Assembly: GCA_024666565.1 (NCBI GenBank)
Contig: CP088295.1
Span: 1,488,001-1,552,000, forward strand
Direction: 5' to 3'
Length of the DNA stretch: 64,000 nucleotides
Source: Svornostia abyssi
GTDB taxonomy: Bacteria; Actinomycetota; Thermoleophilia; Solirubrobacterales; Solirubrobacteraceae
A program made the translations under genes and the position numbers. Positions 26,248 through 34,342 of this stretch are shown here, one piece after another. The notes beneath the pieces are model-generated. The model saw only the letters and a program-made list of their open reading frames with translations, was not told the DNA's origin and searched no databases. Every line of letters starts with the position of its first letter. The stretch's first letter is position 1.

Positions 26248-27101
26248 TCGCCATCGCACTCGCCCTCGGCTCGTCGGTCTGCTGGGGCGCTTCGGATTTT
26301 CTCGGCGGCCTGAAGAGCCGCAGCGTCGCCGTGCCCGTGGTGCTGGCCGGGTCCTACACCACGGGCCTGGTCCTCATGGCGGTCGCGGTGGTGCTGATCG
26401 GGGAGTCGTTCCCGTCGGCGGGCGCCGCCGCGTACGGCGCGGCGGCCGGCCTGGCGGGCATCGTCGGCCTCGGCGCGTTCTATCGCGCGCTGGCGATCGG
26501 CACGATGTCGATCGTCGCGCCGATCTCGGCCACCGGCGTCGCGATCCCGGTGATCGTCGGCCTCGCGCAGGGTGAGGACCCGTCGACGGTGACGTCGGCG
26601 GGGCTCGCGCTCGCGGTGGTCGGCGTCGTGCTGGCCTCGCGGGAGTCGCGGCCCGAGGACGCGCCGGAGATCGACGAGGGCGCGCGGCGGCAGTCCATCC
26701 TGCTCGCGCTCGTCGCGGGCGCGGCGTTCGGGACGTACTTCACGTTCGCCGACATCGCGTCCGAGGAGTCGGTGACGTGGGCGCTGTTCCTCAGCCGGGC
26801 GGTGTCGACGCCGGTGCTCCTCGTCGTGGTCCTGCTCGTCGTGGGCGCGGCCGCCGTCCCGCGCACCGCGCCCGCGCTGGCCCCGCTGGTCCTCATCGGC
26901 GTCCTGGACCTGATCGCCAACGCGCTCTACAACGTCGCGACGACGAAGGGCGCGCTGTCCGGGGTCGCCGTCGCGGCGGCGCTGTACCCCGTCGTGACCG
27001 TGCTGCTCGCGGCCGCGATCCTGCACGAGCGGGTGCGGGGCAGTCAGGCGCTCGGCGTCGTCGCGGCACTGACGGGCGTCGTCCTGATCGCCGCGGGCTG
27101 A
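26244..27101 (+). CDS. EamA/DMT-family transporter, apparent CTG start
   Basis: About 285 residues with ten hydrophobic helices in two EamA repeats. It begins LIAIALALGSSVCWGASDFLGG, and the second repeat begins near LLALVAGAAFGTYFTFADIA. DMT proteins export amino acids, nucleotide precursors or similar small molecules. No ATG, GTG or TTG occurs in frame at a sensible place. CTG 26244 overlaps the dehydrogenase stop (CTGA), mimicking the usual ATGA coupling. The start may be a rare CTG, or a base may be miscalled. Its 3' end overlaps the convergent asparagine-synthase-like gene by 58 bases. Confidence 0.82.
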   Translation: MIAIALALGSSVCWGASDFLGGLKSRSVAVPVVLAGSYTTGLVLMAVAVVLIGESFPSAGAAAYGAAAGLAGIVGLGAFYRALAIGTMSIVAPISATGVAIPVIVGLAQGEDPSTVTSAGLALAVVGVVLASRESRPEDAPEIDEGARRQSILLALVAGAAFGTYFTFADIASEESVTWALFLSRAVSTPVLLVVVLLVVGAAAVPRTAPALAPLVLIGVLDLIANALYNVATTKGALSGVAVAAALYPVVTVLLAAAILHERVRGSQALGVVAALTGVVLIAAG

Positions 27102-28636
27102 GCGCGCGAGGGCGCCGGCCGCCGGGTCTGCGCCGCAGCCTCGGCGGCGGCGTGCAGGGTGAGCATGAGCTCCATGCCGGCCCGGTCGTGCCCGGTCACC
27201 ATCGTGTCGCGCTCGGTGGCGGGAGCGAACCGGGTGAGGTGCGGCGAGCGGCGGATGGTCTCCAGGGTGCCAGGGTCGGCGAGCACGCGCGCGAACGGGC
27301 TCGTGCCGACGTCGTGGGCGCGGCGCAGCCACCCGCCGCGCGGCGCGGTCGGCCGCAGGTGCGCCTCGGCGCCGGAGGGGTGGCGCAGCAACTGCGGCGC
27401 GAGCCACGCGATGGTGGCGCGGTGCAGCGCCCCGCCGACCTTGCGGCGCCGGGGCAGGGCGGCCGCGGCGAGCGCCCACCGCGCGTCGAGGAACGGCCCG
27501 GCGACCGGGAGGTCGGCGTCGGACAGGCACACGCCCATGCCGACGAACCCGCGGACGCGCTGCAGCGCGTAGAAGTGGTCGAGCCGGTCGAGCGGGCGAC
27601 GCGGGGCGCGGCAGGTCTGCGCGAGGAGCTCGGGCAGCCAGGGTGCGCTGTCGCCACCGCGGGCGGGGTCCAGGAAGGACGGCGTCCGCGCGTACGCGGC
27701 GCGGCCGCGACGCACCGTGATCGCCAGACGGGTGCGGGCGGCACGCGCGGGCCCGTGGTCGGCCAGCCGTGCGACCGTGCCGGCGTCCGCGTAGAACGAT
27801 CGGGCGAGCTCGCCGTTGGAGCCCTTCAGGACGACCGGGCAGCCCAGGTCGGCGGCGCCCGCGAAGAGCATGCGCGAATGCCAGTCCCCGGCCGGATAGG
27901 CGCCGCCGGTCCGCCGGGTGATGTCCGCGGCGTGCTGCGGCCAGTCGCGCGGGTCGAGCGCCACCGTGTGGTGCTCGAGGCCGGTGTCGCGGGCGATGGC
28001 TGCGGCGACCTGCACGTCGGTGCTCTCCGGCGGTCCCGCGGTCCACAGGACGGGCCGCCGCCCGAGGTGCAGCAGCGCCGCGAGCAGCGCCCGGCTGTCG
28101 AGCCCCGCGGTGAGCGCGAGCAGCGGCCGGTCGGGCAGCTCGGCGACGACCTCCAGCAGGGCTGCGATCGCGTCGTCGTCCGTGCCGTCGTCGCCGGCGA
28201 GCGCCGGGGTGAGCGCGTCGTGGCGGGTGATCATCACCGCGCCGCCCTGCGCCTCGAGCAGCGCGCCGGCGGGGACGCGGCGCACGTCGCGGTGCAGCGT
28301 CTGATCGTCGACGAGGTGGCGGATGAGCGCGAGGGTGCGGACCGCGTCGTCGTTCCAGCGCCAGGGCAGCCCTGCCCGGCGCACGACATCGAACAGGCTC
28401 GTGCCGTGCACGATCACGCCGCCCTCGGGCGGGCGCGTCCAGTAGTACGGCCGGCACGAGAGCAGCGAAGTCGCGATCGTCGTCTCGTGCCGCCCGTCGC
28501 GCAGCCGGTCCTGGGCGACGACGAAGTCGCCGGGCAGGTCCTCCGGCGCGGCGCCGGCGCGGGCCCGGGCCATGAGCTGCGTTGCGGGCTGCGGGGACCA
28601 GCCGACCATGCTGACGGCTGAGGACATCTCCTCCAT
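27044..28636 (-). CDS. asparagine-synthase-like protein lacking the glutaminase cysteine
   Basis: A 530-residue homologue of asparagine synthetase B. The ATP-pyrophosphatase signature is LLALTAGLDSRALLAALL (SGGxDS replaced by TAGLDS). The N-terminal half keeps pieces of the class II amidotransferase fold (GTSLFDVVRRAGLPW, VRRVPAGALLE). The catalytic N-terminal cysteine after Met is absent, so it cannot hydrolyse glutamine by itself. Such proteins amidate unusual substrates, for example sugar acids or peptides, using ammonia or another donor. Start 28636 follows TTACTT by 6 bases. The C-terminal 40 residues are low-complexity Ala/Pro/Thr. The true substrate is unknown. Confidence 0.78.
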   Translation of the reverse strand: MEEMSSAVSMVGWSPQPATQLMARARAGAAPEDLPGDFVVAQDRLRDGRHETTIATSLLSCRPYYWTRPPEGGVIVHGTSLFDVVRRAGLPWRWNDDAVRTLALIRHLVDDQTLHRDVRRVPAGALLEAQGGAVMITRHDALTPALAGDDGTDDDAIAALLEVVAELPDRPLLALTAGLDSRALLAALLHLGRRPVLWTAGPPESTDVQVAAAIARDTGLEHHTVALDPRDWPQHAADITRRTGGAYPAGDWHSRMLFAGAADLGCPVVLKGSNGELARSFYADAGTVARLADHGPARAARTRLAITVRRGRAAYARTPSFLDPARGGDSAPWLPELLAQTCRAPRRPLDRLDHFYALQRVRGFVGMGVCLSDADLPVAGPFLDARWALAAAALPRRRKVGGALHRATIAWLAPQLLRHPSGAEAHLRPTAPRGGWLRRAHDVGTSPFARVLADPGTLETIRRSPHLTRFAPATERDTMVTGHDRAGMELMLTLHAAAEAAAQTRRPAPSRAQPAAIRTTPVSAATTPSA

Positions 28637-28709
28637 GCGTTCAAGTAATGCACGTGATCGCATGAACGATGCTCAGTTCTCTATGAATGCGGTTCACTTT
28701 CACCTCGGG

Positions 28710-28715
28710 TACCCT
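28710..28715 (+). promoter_or_regulatory. -10 element TACCCT of CtaG-like gene
   Basis: TACCCT ends 7 bases before GTG 28723, fixing the start and implying a leaderless mRNA. Confidence 0.45.
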
Positions 28716-28722
28716 CCGGCGG

Positions 28723-29610
28723 GTGGTGATCGCGCACGTCGGAGGGCCGCAGGTCGACGTCCTGCAGCTCGCGCCGCTCGTCGTGGCGGCGGTGATGTAC
28801 GGGCTGCGGGCGCGCACGCTCGCCGCGGAGTCCCGGCCGGTCCCCGCGCTCCGCCAGGTCTCCTGGTACGCGGGGCTCGCGCTCATCGGCCTGACGCTGT
28901 CCTCGCCGCTCGGGCACATGGCGAGCGAGCTGTTCGTCGCCCACATGAGCGAGCACCTGCTCATCGCCGAGCTGGGGGCGCTGCTGCTCGTCCTCGGCCT
29001 CACGGGCCCGGTGCTCGTTCCCGTGCTGCGGGTGCGCGAGCTGCGCTGGCTCGAGCGGCTGGCTCAGCCCGGTCCCGCGCTCGTGCTGTGGACGCTCAAC
29101 CTCGTCTTCTGGCACGTCCCCGGCCCGCACGAGGCCGCACTGCGCAGCGAGCCGATCCACGCGCTCCAGCACATGCTGTTCGTCGGCTGCGCCTTCAACG
29201 CCTGGATGGCGCTGCTGGGCCCGCTGCCCAAGCCCGCGTGGTTCGGGACGTGGGCGAAGCTCGGCTACGTCATCGCGCTGCGGCTCATCAGCACGGTCGT
29301 GGCGAACGTGTTCGTCTGGTCGGGCACGCCGCTGTATGACGCCTACCGGCCGGGCGAGCGCGAGTGGGGAATCAGCCCGCTCTCCGACCAGGTGGCGGCG
29401 GGCAGCGTGATGATGGTCGAGGGCTCGATCGTCACGATCTGCGTGCTGTGCTGGCTGTTCCTGCGGGCCGGCCGGGAGGACGACGAGGCCCTGGCGCTCG
29501 ACGAGCTGGCCGCGGCACGTGGGGTCGCGCTGCCCGAGGGGCGCGCCGCGCGGGCGGTCGCGGCCGGGCGCGGCGCCGAGCTGCGCGCGCGCATCGAGCG
29601 CGGCGGCTGA
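28723..29610 (+). CDS. CtaG-like cytochrome c oxidase assembly/membrane protein
   Basis: A 295-residue protein with about seven transmembrane helices. Conserved histidines occur in LGHMASELFVAHMSEHLL, VFWHVPGPHEAAL and IHALQHMLFVG, as in the caa3-type CtaG family (PF09678-like) linked to copper delivery to cytochrome oxidase. The C-terminal 50 residues are cytoplasmic, charged and Ala-rich. No oxidase genes are nearby, so the assembly role is by family only. GTG 28723 is preferred over the upstream ATG at 28687. Confidence 0.83.
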   Translation: MVIAHVGGPQVDVLQLAPLVVAAVMYGLRARTLAAESRPVPALRQVSWYAGLALIGLTLSSPLGHMASELFVAHMSEHLLIAELGALLLVLGLTGPVLVPVLRVRELRWLERLAQPGPALVLWTLNLVFWHVPGPHEAALRSEPIHALQHMLFVGCAFNAWMALLGPLPKPAWFGTWAKLGYVIALRLISTVVANVFVWSGTPLYDAYRPGEREWGISPLSDQVAAGSVMMVEGSIVTICVLCWLFLRAGREDDEALALDELAAARGVALPEGRAARAVAAGRGAELRARIERGG

Positions 29611-29650
29611 GACCGCAACCTCGGCCTCCTCTACGGTGTCTTCCTTCCTG

Positions 29651-31042
29651 ATGCCCTCGTTGCGCCCTGTCCTGCTCGTCTGCGCCGCCCTGGTGGCCGC
29701 CCTGCTCGGCCTCGCCGCGCCGGCCGCTCACGCGCGCCCAGACCAGGCGATGACGTTCGAGGCGCCGCGCGACCTGCTCGATCCTGAGCGCCGCGAGGCC
29801 GCGCTGGCCGAACTCGACGCGCTCGGCGTCACGAGCCTGCGCGTGATCCTGCGCTGGCGTGACGTCGCGCCGAACGGCGACAGCTCGACGCGCCCCGCGT
29901 TCGACGCGACGGACCCGAACGCGTACGGCTGGGGGCAGTACGACGCGCTGCTCGCTGCGGCGCAGGCACGCGGCTGGTCGGTGATCCTGACGATCTCCAG
30001 CCCGGTCCCGAAGTGGGCGACGAGCGCGAAGCGCGACAGCGTCACGCGCCCGAGCCCCGCGGAATTCCGCCGGTTCACCACCGCGGTCGGGCGGCGGTAC
30101 GGCGACCAGATCTCGACGTGGTCGATGTGGAACGAGCCGAACCTGCCGCAGTTCCTGCGCCCGCAGATCTCCCGTGGCAAGCCGGTCGGCCCGACGCTGT
30201 ACCGGGAGCTGTACCTCGCCGGTCGCGCGGGTCTGCTCGACGCCGGCCAGACGGGGGACCGCATCCTCTTCGGGGAGACCGCGCCGAAGGGCAGCACGAA
30301 CCGCCTGGCGCCCCTGGACTTCATCCGCCGGGCCCTGTGCCTGGACGCGAAGTACCGCAAGCGCGCGAGCTGCGCGCGCCTGGAGACCGAGGGCGTCGCC
30401 CACCACGCGTACACCACGCGGCAGGGCCCGTCGTTCGTCCCGGCCAATAAGGACGACGTCACGATCAAGGTCGTCTCGCGGCTCTCCAGTGCGCTCGACA
30501 AGGCGGCGAGGGCGGGCGCGATCACGCCGGACCTCCCGCTGTACCTCACGGAGTTCGGCATCCAGTCCGTGCCCGACACGCTCTTCGGCGTCAGCCTGCT
30601 CCAGCAGAACGAGTTCCGCGCGATCAGCGAGCGGATCGCGGCGGACAACCCGCGGGTCGTCGCCTTCTCGCAGTACCTCCTGCGCGACGACGACGCGACC
30701 GGCGAGAACAGCTACGGCGGCTTTGAGACCGGGCTGCGCTTCGCCAACGGGAAGGCCAAGCCGGCGCTGGCCGGGTTCCGCCTCCCGCTGGCCGCGCGCA
30801 AGCGCACGGACGGTCGCGTCAGCCTGTGGGGGCTGGTGCGCCCGGCGCGCGGGGTCACGACGGTCGACCTGGAGGTCAGCACCGGCGACGGGTTCCGCCT
30901 GCTCCGGCGCTTGACGACCGACCAGCGCGGGACGTTCAGGCTGACGTCTGCGGGCGGCGGCAACCGCCGCTGGCGCCTGCGGTGGTCGGCGCCCGACGGC
31001 ACGGTGTACACGTCGCCGGCCGTGCGCGCGTACGCAGGCTGA
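29651..31042 (+). CDS. secreted clan GH-A-like glycoside hydrolase
   Basis: A 463-residue exported enzyme. The signal peptide ends near AAHA (about residue 28). The barrel domain has the acid/base Glu162 in WNEPN and the nucleophile Glu301 in YLTEFG, matching clan GH-A (GH5/GH39-like). A C-terminal beta domain (about 385-463, from RVSLWGLVRP to YTSPAVRAYAG) may bind carbohydrate. It likely degrades or trims an extracellular polysaccharide. TACGGT (29632-29637) ends 13 bases before ATG 29651, giving a leader of a few bases. A related secreted enzyme lies at 22104. Confidence 0.85.
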   Translation: MPSLRPVLLVCAALVAALLGLAAPAAHARPDQAMTFEAPRDLLDPERREAALAELDALGVTSLRVILRWRDVAPNGDSSTRPAFDATDPNAYGWGQYDALLAAAQARGWSVILTISSPVPKWATSAKRDSVTRPSPAEFRRFTTAVGRRYGDQISTWSMWNEPNLPQFLRPQISRGKPVGPTLYRELYLAGRAGLLDAGQTGDRILFGETAPKGSTNRLAPLDFIRRALCLDAKYRKRASCARLETEGVAHHAYTTRQGPSFVPANKDDVTIKVVSRLSSALDKAARAGAITPDLPLYLTEFGIQSVPDTLFGVSLLQQNEFRAISERIAADNPRVVAFSQYLLRDDDATGENSYGGFETGLRFANGKAKPALAGFRLPLAARKRTDGRVSLWGLVRPARGVTTVDLEVSTGDGFRLLRRLTTDQRGTFRLTSAGGGNRRWRLRWSAPDGTVYTSPAVRAYAG

Positions 31043-31052
31043 CGCAGTGCTC

Positions 31053-31058
31053 TACCGT
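31053..31058 (+). promoter_or_regulatory. -10 element TACCGT of sixA
   Basis: TACCGT ends 8 bases before ATG 31067 and lies just after the stop of the glycoside hydrolase. It implies a separate leaderless transcript. Confidence 0.45.
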
Positions 31059-31066
31059 TCCGAGTC

Positions 31067-31555
31067 ATGTCCCACCAGGTCTGGCTCCTGCGCCATGGCG
31101 AGGCAGAACCGCATGACGCGCGCCCGGACGCCGAACGGCGCCTGACCGAGCGCGGCGAGGAGCAGGCCGCGGCCGCGGGTCGTGCGCTCGTCGCCCTCGA
31201 GCTGCCGTTCCAGCACGTCTTCACGAGCCCGAAGGTCCGGGCGGCCGAGACGGCGCGGCTGGCGTGCGAGGCGATCGGCCTCGCCCCGGAGGTGCACGCG
31301 CCGCTCGCGTCGGAGTTCGGCATCGACGGGCTGCGCGAGCTGCTGCACATCGTCGGGCACGACCGCCGGATCCTGCTGGTGGGCCACAACCCGGACTTCA
31401 CGCAGCTCGTCGGTGACCTGACGGGCGCGAACGTGCGGCTGAAGAAGGGGTCCGTCGCCGGGGTGCGGTGCCACGGCGGCCGTGGCGAGCTGCTGACGCT
31501 CCTGCAGCCGCGGGAGCTCGCGCGGATCAGCGCGCGCGTCGCCGCGGGCGCGTAG
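31067..31555 (+). CDS. sixA: phosphohistidine phosphatase SixA
   Basis: A 162-residue histidine phosphatase. The phosphohistidine motif is LLRHGEAEP (His10) and the second catalytic histidine is in LLVGHNPDF. The compact size is normal for SixA, which removes phosphate from histidine phosphotransfer proteins. Other small RHG phosphatases share this form, so the substrate is by family. The leaderless promoter is at 31053. It is convergent with the FAD reductase gene, with 3 bases between stops. Confidence 0.88.
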   Translation: MSHQVWLLRHGEAEPHDARPDAERRLTERGEEQAAAAGRALVALELPFQHVFTSPKVRAAETARLACEAIGLAPEVHAPLASEFGIDGLRELLHIVGHDRRILLVGHNPDFTQLVGDLTGANVRLKKGSVAGVRCHGGRGELLTLLQPRELARISARVAAGA

Positions 31556-31558
31556 GCC

Positions 31559-32269
31559 TCAGGTCGGGCCGAACCGCTCGGTGAGGATCTGGTCGGCCGG
31601 GTAGCCGGCCGCGAGCAGCAGGTCGGCGGCGCGATCGACGAACCCCGTGGGCCCGCACACGTAGGCCGGCCCCTCGTCGAAGGCTGCGGCCGCGATGTCC
31701 TCGGGGCGCAGCCGGCGCGGCGGCTCGGCCCACCCGGGCGGCCCGGCGCGGGTGTAGATCAGCCGGGCGTCGTCGCCGAGCTCGCCCGAGTACAGGAGGT
31801 CGCCCGGTGTGCGCACGCTCGCGATCATGCGGACCGGGGCGTCAGGCGCGGTGCGGCGCAGGTGGCGCAGGATGCTCATGAGCGGCACGAGCCCCGAGCC
31901 GCCGCCGACGAGGAGCACCGGTCGTTCGCCACGCCAGACGAAGTAGCCGCCGATCGGCCCGCGCAGCTCGATCTGGTCGCCGACCTCGAGGACGTCGCAC
32001 AGGTATGGCGAGACCTCGCCGTCGGCGAGGCGCTGGATGGTCAGCTCGATGGACCCCTCGTCGGCGGGGGACGACCCGATGGAGTACGAGCGCTGTGCCT
32101 GGTAGCCGTCGGGCGCGGTGAGGCGCACGTCGACGTGCTGGCCGGGCAGGTACGTCCACGGCTCGGGCAGGTGGAGGCGCAGCGTGCGCGCGGTCGAGGA
32201 TTCGGCCCAGGCGGCGACGACGTCGGCGACCTGCCAGGTGATCGCGCCGGGCGGAGTCGCGTCAGTCAC
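31559..32269 (-). CDS. FAD/NAD(P)-binding ferredoxin reductase-type oxidoreductase
   Basis: A 236-residue flavoprotein without an iron-sulfur domain. FAD is bound by RSYS (60-63), and NAD(P) by VGGGSGLVPL (about 121-130) plus YVCGPTGFVD near the C-terminus. It shuttles electrons between NAD(P)H and a partner. Its start overlaps the stop of the molybdopterin oxidoreductase gene by 8 bases, so the partner is probably that enzyme. This pairing of a SUOX-fold enzyme with an FNR-type reductase is the main clue to function. Confidence 0.88.
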   Translation of the reverse strand: MTDATPPGAITWQVADVVAAWAESSTARTLRLHLPEPWTYLPGQHVDVRLTAPDGYQAQRSYSIGSSPADEGSIELTIQRLADGEVSPYLCDVLEVGDQIELRGPIGGYFVWRGERPVLLVGGGSGLVPLMSILRHLRRTAPDAPVRMIASVRTPGDLLYSGELGDDARLIYTRAGPPGWAEPPRRLRPEDIAAAAFDEGPAYVCGPTGFVDRAADLLLAAGYPADQILTERFGPT

Positions 32270-32875
32270 CGGTGTAGCGCTGCTCCTGCCAGGGGTCGCC
32301 GCGGTGGTGGTAGCCGTTGCGCTCCCAGAAGCCCCACTCGTCCTCGGCCAGCAGCCGCAGCTGCGCGATCCACTTCGCGCTCTTCCAGAAGTACAGGTGC
32401 GGCACGAGCAGCCGGGCGGGGCCGCCGTGCTCGCGCGGCAGCGGCTGGTCCTCGTGGGTGTCGGCGATCCACGCCTTGCCGTCGACGAGGTCGGCGAGCG
32501 GCAGGTTCGTGGTGTACCCGCCGACGCTCGTCGCGAGGACGTACTTCGCCTCGGGCTTGGGCTGGGCGAGCGCGAGCAGCTCGTCGACGGAGACGCCGCT
32601 GAAGCTCGTGCCGAGCTTGCTCCACTTCGTCACGCAGTGGATGTCGCCTTCGAACGTCGACCGGGGCAGCGCCTTGAACGCGTTCCAGTCCCATTCGATC
32701 GCGTGCTCGACGAGGCCGTCGACGCGCAGGTTCCAGGCGGCGGTCTCGACCTTCGGTGTCGGGCCGACGGTGAGCGTCGGGAACCCGGACTCGTAGTACT
32801 GGCCCGGGGGAGGCGGCCCTCCATGCCCTCGGGCGGGCGTCGCTTGCCGAAGAATCCGCGGGAGACGAAGCTCAT
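32262..32875 (-). CDS. molybdopterin-dependent oxidoreductase (sulfite oxidase/YedY fold), frameshifted
   Basis: About 204 residues of the sulfite-oxidase fold. The molybdenum-ligand cysteine is in DIHCVTKWS, with VGGYTTNLPLADL, REHGGPARLLVPHLYFWKSAKW and GFWERNGYHHRGDPW following. There is no Tat signal, so it is cytoplasmic. The N-terminus MSFVSRGFFGKRRPPEGMEG starts at 32875 in another frame. One extra C in the run 32806-32810 would join it as RLPPGQYYESGF. ATG 32875 overlaps the epimerase stop (ATGA). It may oxidise sulfite or reduce an S- or N-oxide with electrons exchanged through the FAD reductase; direction and substrate are open. Confidence 0.84.
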
Positions 32876-33762
32876 GACGGGATCGTAGGCGGGGCGTCAA
32901 CGGTGATCGAGAACGTCGCGAGGAACGTGCCGCCGGGCGCGACGGTCTGCAGGCCCTCGCGGGTGACCAGCGCGTTCGTCGGGGCGGTCATCGGCTCGAT
33001 CGCGAGGAGGCCCTGGCCGGGCGGGTGGTAGAGCTGCGCGACGGGGTAGCCGTGGTCGAAGGTCACGGTGACACGGCGCTCGGGCCGGACCAGGGTGAAC
33101 GCCGGCGGGTGCGCCAGGCCGGTGTAGAGGTCGTCGAGCTCCGCGTCCGCGAGCGCGATGGTCCGCGCCGGCTGTGCCTCGGTCGCTCCCGTCGGCAGGC
33201 CGCGGTCGTCGAGCGCCACGTGCGTGCACGCGGGAACCTCGAGCCGGTCGGCGTCCGTGGTCGCGAGGTACGGGTGGTAGCCGAAGCTGACGGGCACTGC
33301 TGCCTCGCCGGTCGCGCGGACCATGGTGGCGATCGACAGCGTCGCCGCGGTGAGGTGGACGTGCTGCTCGAGCGCGTGGGGGAAGGGGAACCCCGCGAGG
33401 TCGGTCAGGTCGGCGCGGGCGCGCAGGCGATCATCGGTGTGCTCGAGGACCTGCCAGTCGGGCCACGCGTGCAGCAGGCCGTGGATGGGCAGGCCGTTGG
33501 GGTCGAGCCGGACCCGCGGCGCATCGGTGAGGTCCACGTCGCCGTAGCGGGTGCCGCTCAGCCGGTTCGCCCACGGGTACAGCAGCGGGATGCCGAACGT
33601 GGAGCCGCGCTCGACGTAGGCCTCCACGCCGCCGCGCTGCCCGAGCAGCTCGTCGCCGCGGTGCGTCAGCGACGCACCGACCATCCCGGCACCCGGGATG
33701 AACGCGGCAGCGAGGTCGCCCGCCGCGATGGTGAGTGGGGCGAGGTCGGCGATGCCGGCCAC
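32872..33762 (-). CDS. aldose 1-epimerase family protein
   Basis: A 296-residue galactose-mutarotase-like protein. Motifs are GIPLLYPWANRLSGTRY, GLPIHGLLHAWPDW (first catalytic His region), VPVSFGYHPYL (second His) and LLAIEPMTAPTNAL (Glu base). It should interconvert anomers of an aldose or act on a phosphosugar. GTG 33762 is preferred over GTG 33777 by homology (MAGIADLAPLTI); 33777 would start inside the large hairpin. Its stop overlaps the downstream ATG. The sugar enzyme sits oddly between cysteine dioxygenase and the molybdoenzyme. Confidence 0.85.
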   Translation of the reverse strand: MAGIADLAPLTIAAGDLAAAFIPGAGMVGASLTHRGDELLGQRGGVEAYVERGSTFGIPLLYPWANRLSGTRYGDVDLTDAPRVRLDPNGLPIHGLLHAWPDWQVLEHTDDRLRARADLTDLAGFPFPHALEQHVHLTAATLSIATMVRATGEAAVPVSFGYHPYLATTDADRLEVPACTHVALDDRGLPTGATEAQPARTIALADAELDDLYTGLAHPPAFTLVRPERRVTVTFDHGYPVAQLYHPPGQGLLAIEPMTAPTNALVTREGLQTVAPGGTFLATFSITVDAPPTIPS

Positions 33763-33776
33763 GCTACCGCCCCCCA

Positions 33777-33834
33777 CGCGCCGAACGGCAGATATGTGTC
33801 GCTATGTGGCGACGTCGATCTGCCGTTCGGCGCG
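33777..33834. repeat. 17-bp perfect inverted repeat with nested stem
   Basis: CGCGCCGAACGGCAGAT (33777-33793) pairs perfectly with 33818-33834. A second 5-bp stem, GTCGC/GCGAC (33798-33802 and 33809-33813), lies inside the 24-base loop. Flanking bases nearly extend the stem outward with one bulge. It starts 10 bases after the cysteine dioxygenase stop and runs to the epimerase start. It could be a strong terminator or attenuator, or a dyad operator overlapping the epimerase promoter. No U tract is present. Confidence 0.75.
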
Positions 33835-33844
33835 GGTGGGGCGG

Positions 33845-34342
33845 CTACGCGGCCGCGAGGTCCGCGCGCAGCTCGGTGTCCTCGTCCAGCGCGTGGCGCA
33901 GCAGCTGGCCGTCGTCGTCGGCGACGTACTGGCCCATACGCCGCAGCACGGGCGAGTAGGCGTGCACGGTCACGGCCGGACGGCGGCCCGCGTGGACGAC
34001 GCGGTGGATCTCCGCGCCGTCGAACGTGAACGACGCGCCCGCGCCGTGCACCCCGCTGATCGGGTCGCCGAGCAGCCGCAGCCGCTCCTCGCGCACCGCG
34101 CCGTCGAGCACCGCGACCGCGCCGCTCGAGCCGTCGTGGTCGTGGAAGCCCGTGTCGTGCCCCGGCATCCAACAGATCAGCCACACGCTCACGAAGTCGT
34201 CCTGGTGCAGCCGGGTGAACATCCGCTGCTCGGGGTCGTGTTCGACGTGGGGCAGCCACAGCGCGCGCTGCGCGGCGATGCCCTGCACGAGCTCCTGGAG
34301 CTCACGCGTCTCCAGGTCGCGGTCGTGCGGCTGGGTGATCAT
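33845..34342 (-). CDS. cysteine dioxygenase-family cupin
   Basis: A 165-residue cupin. The iron-binding histidines are His67 and His69 (TGFHDHDGSSG) and His113 (EIHRVVHAG), the CDO pattern. It oxidises cysteine, or a related thiol such as 3-mercaptopropionate, to the sulfinic acid with O2. The ATG overlaps the amidohydrolase stop (ATGA). Bacterial CDO is usually about 165-200 residues, so it is full length. A sulfite-oxidase-fold enzyme follows two genes later, which fits a route from cysteine sulfinate to sulfite and sulfate. Confidence 0.88.
   Translation of the reverse strand: MITQPHDRDLETRELQELVQGIAAQRALWLPHVEHDPEQRMFTRLHQDDFVSVWLICWMPGHDTGFHDHDGSSGAVAVLDGAVREERLRLLGDPISGVHGAGASFTFDGAEIHRVVHAGRRPAVTVHAYSPVLRRMGQYVADDDGQLLRHALDEDTELRADLAAA

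Noticed and set aside
27044..28636. Lasso-peptide cyclase
   Set aside because: No precursor peptide, B-type protease or transporter lies nearby; the CtaG-like and aldehyde dehydrogenase neighbours do not fit.
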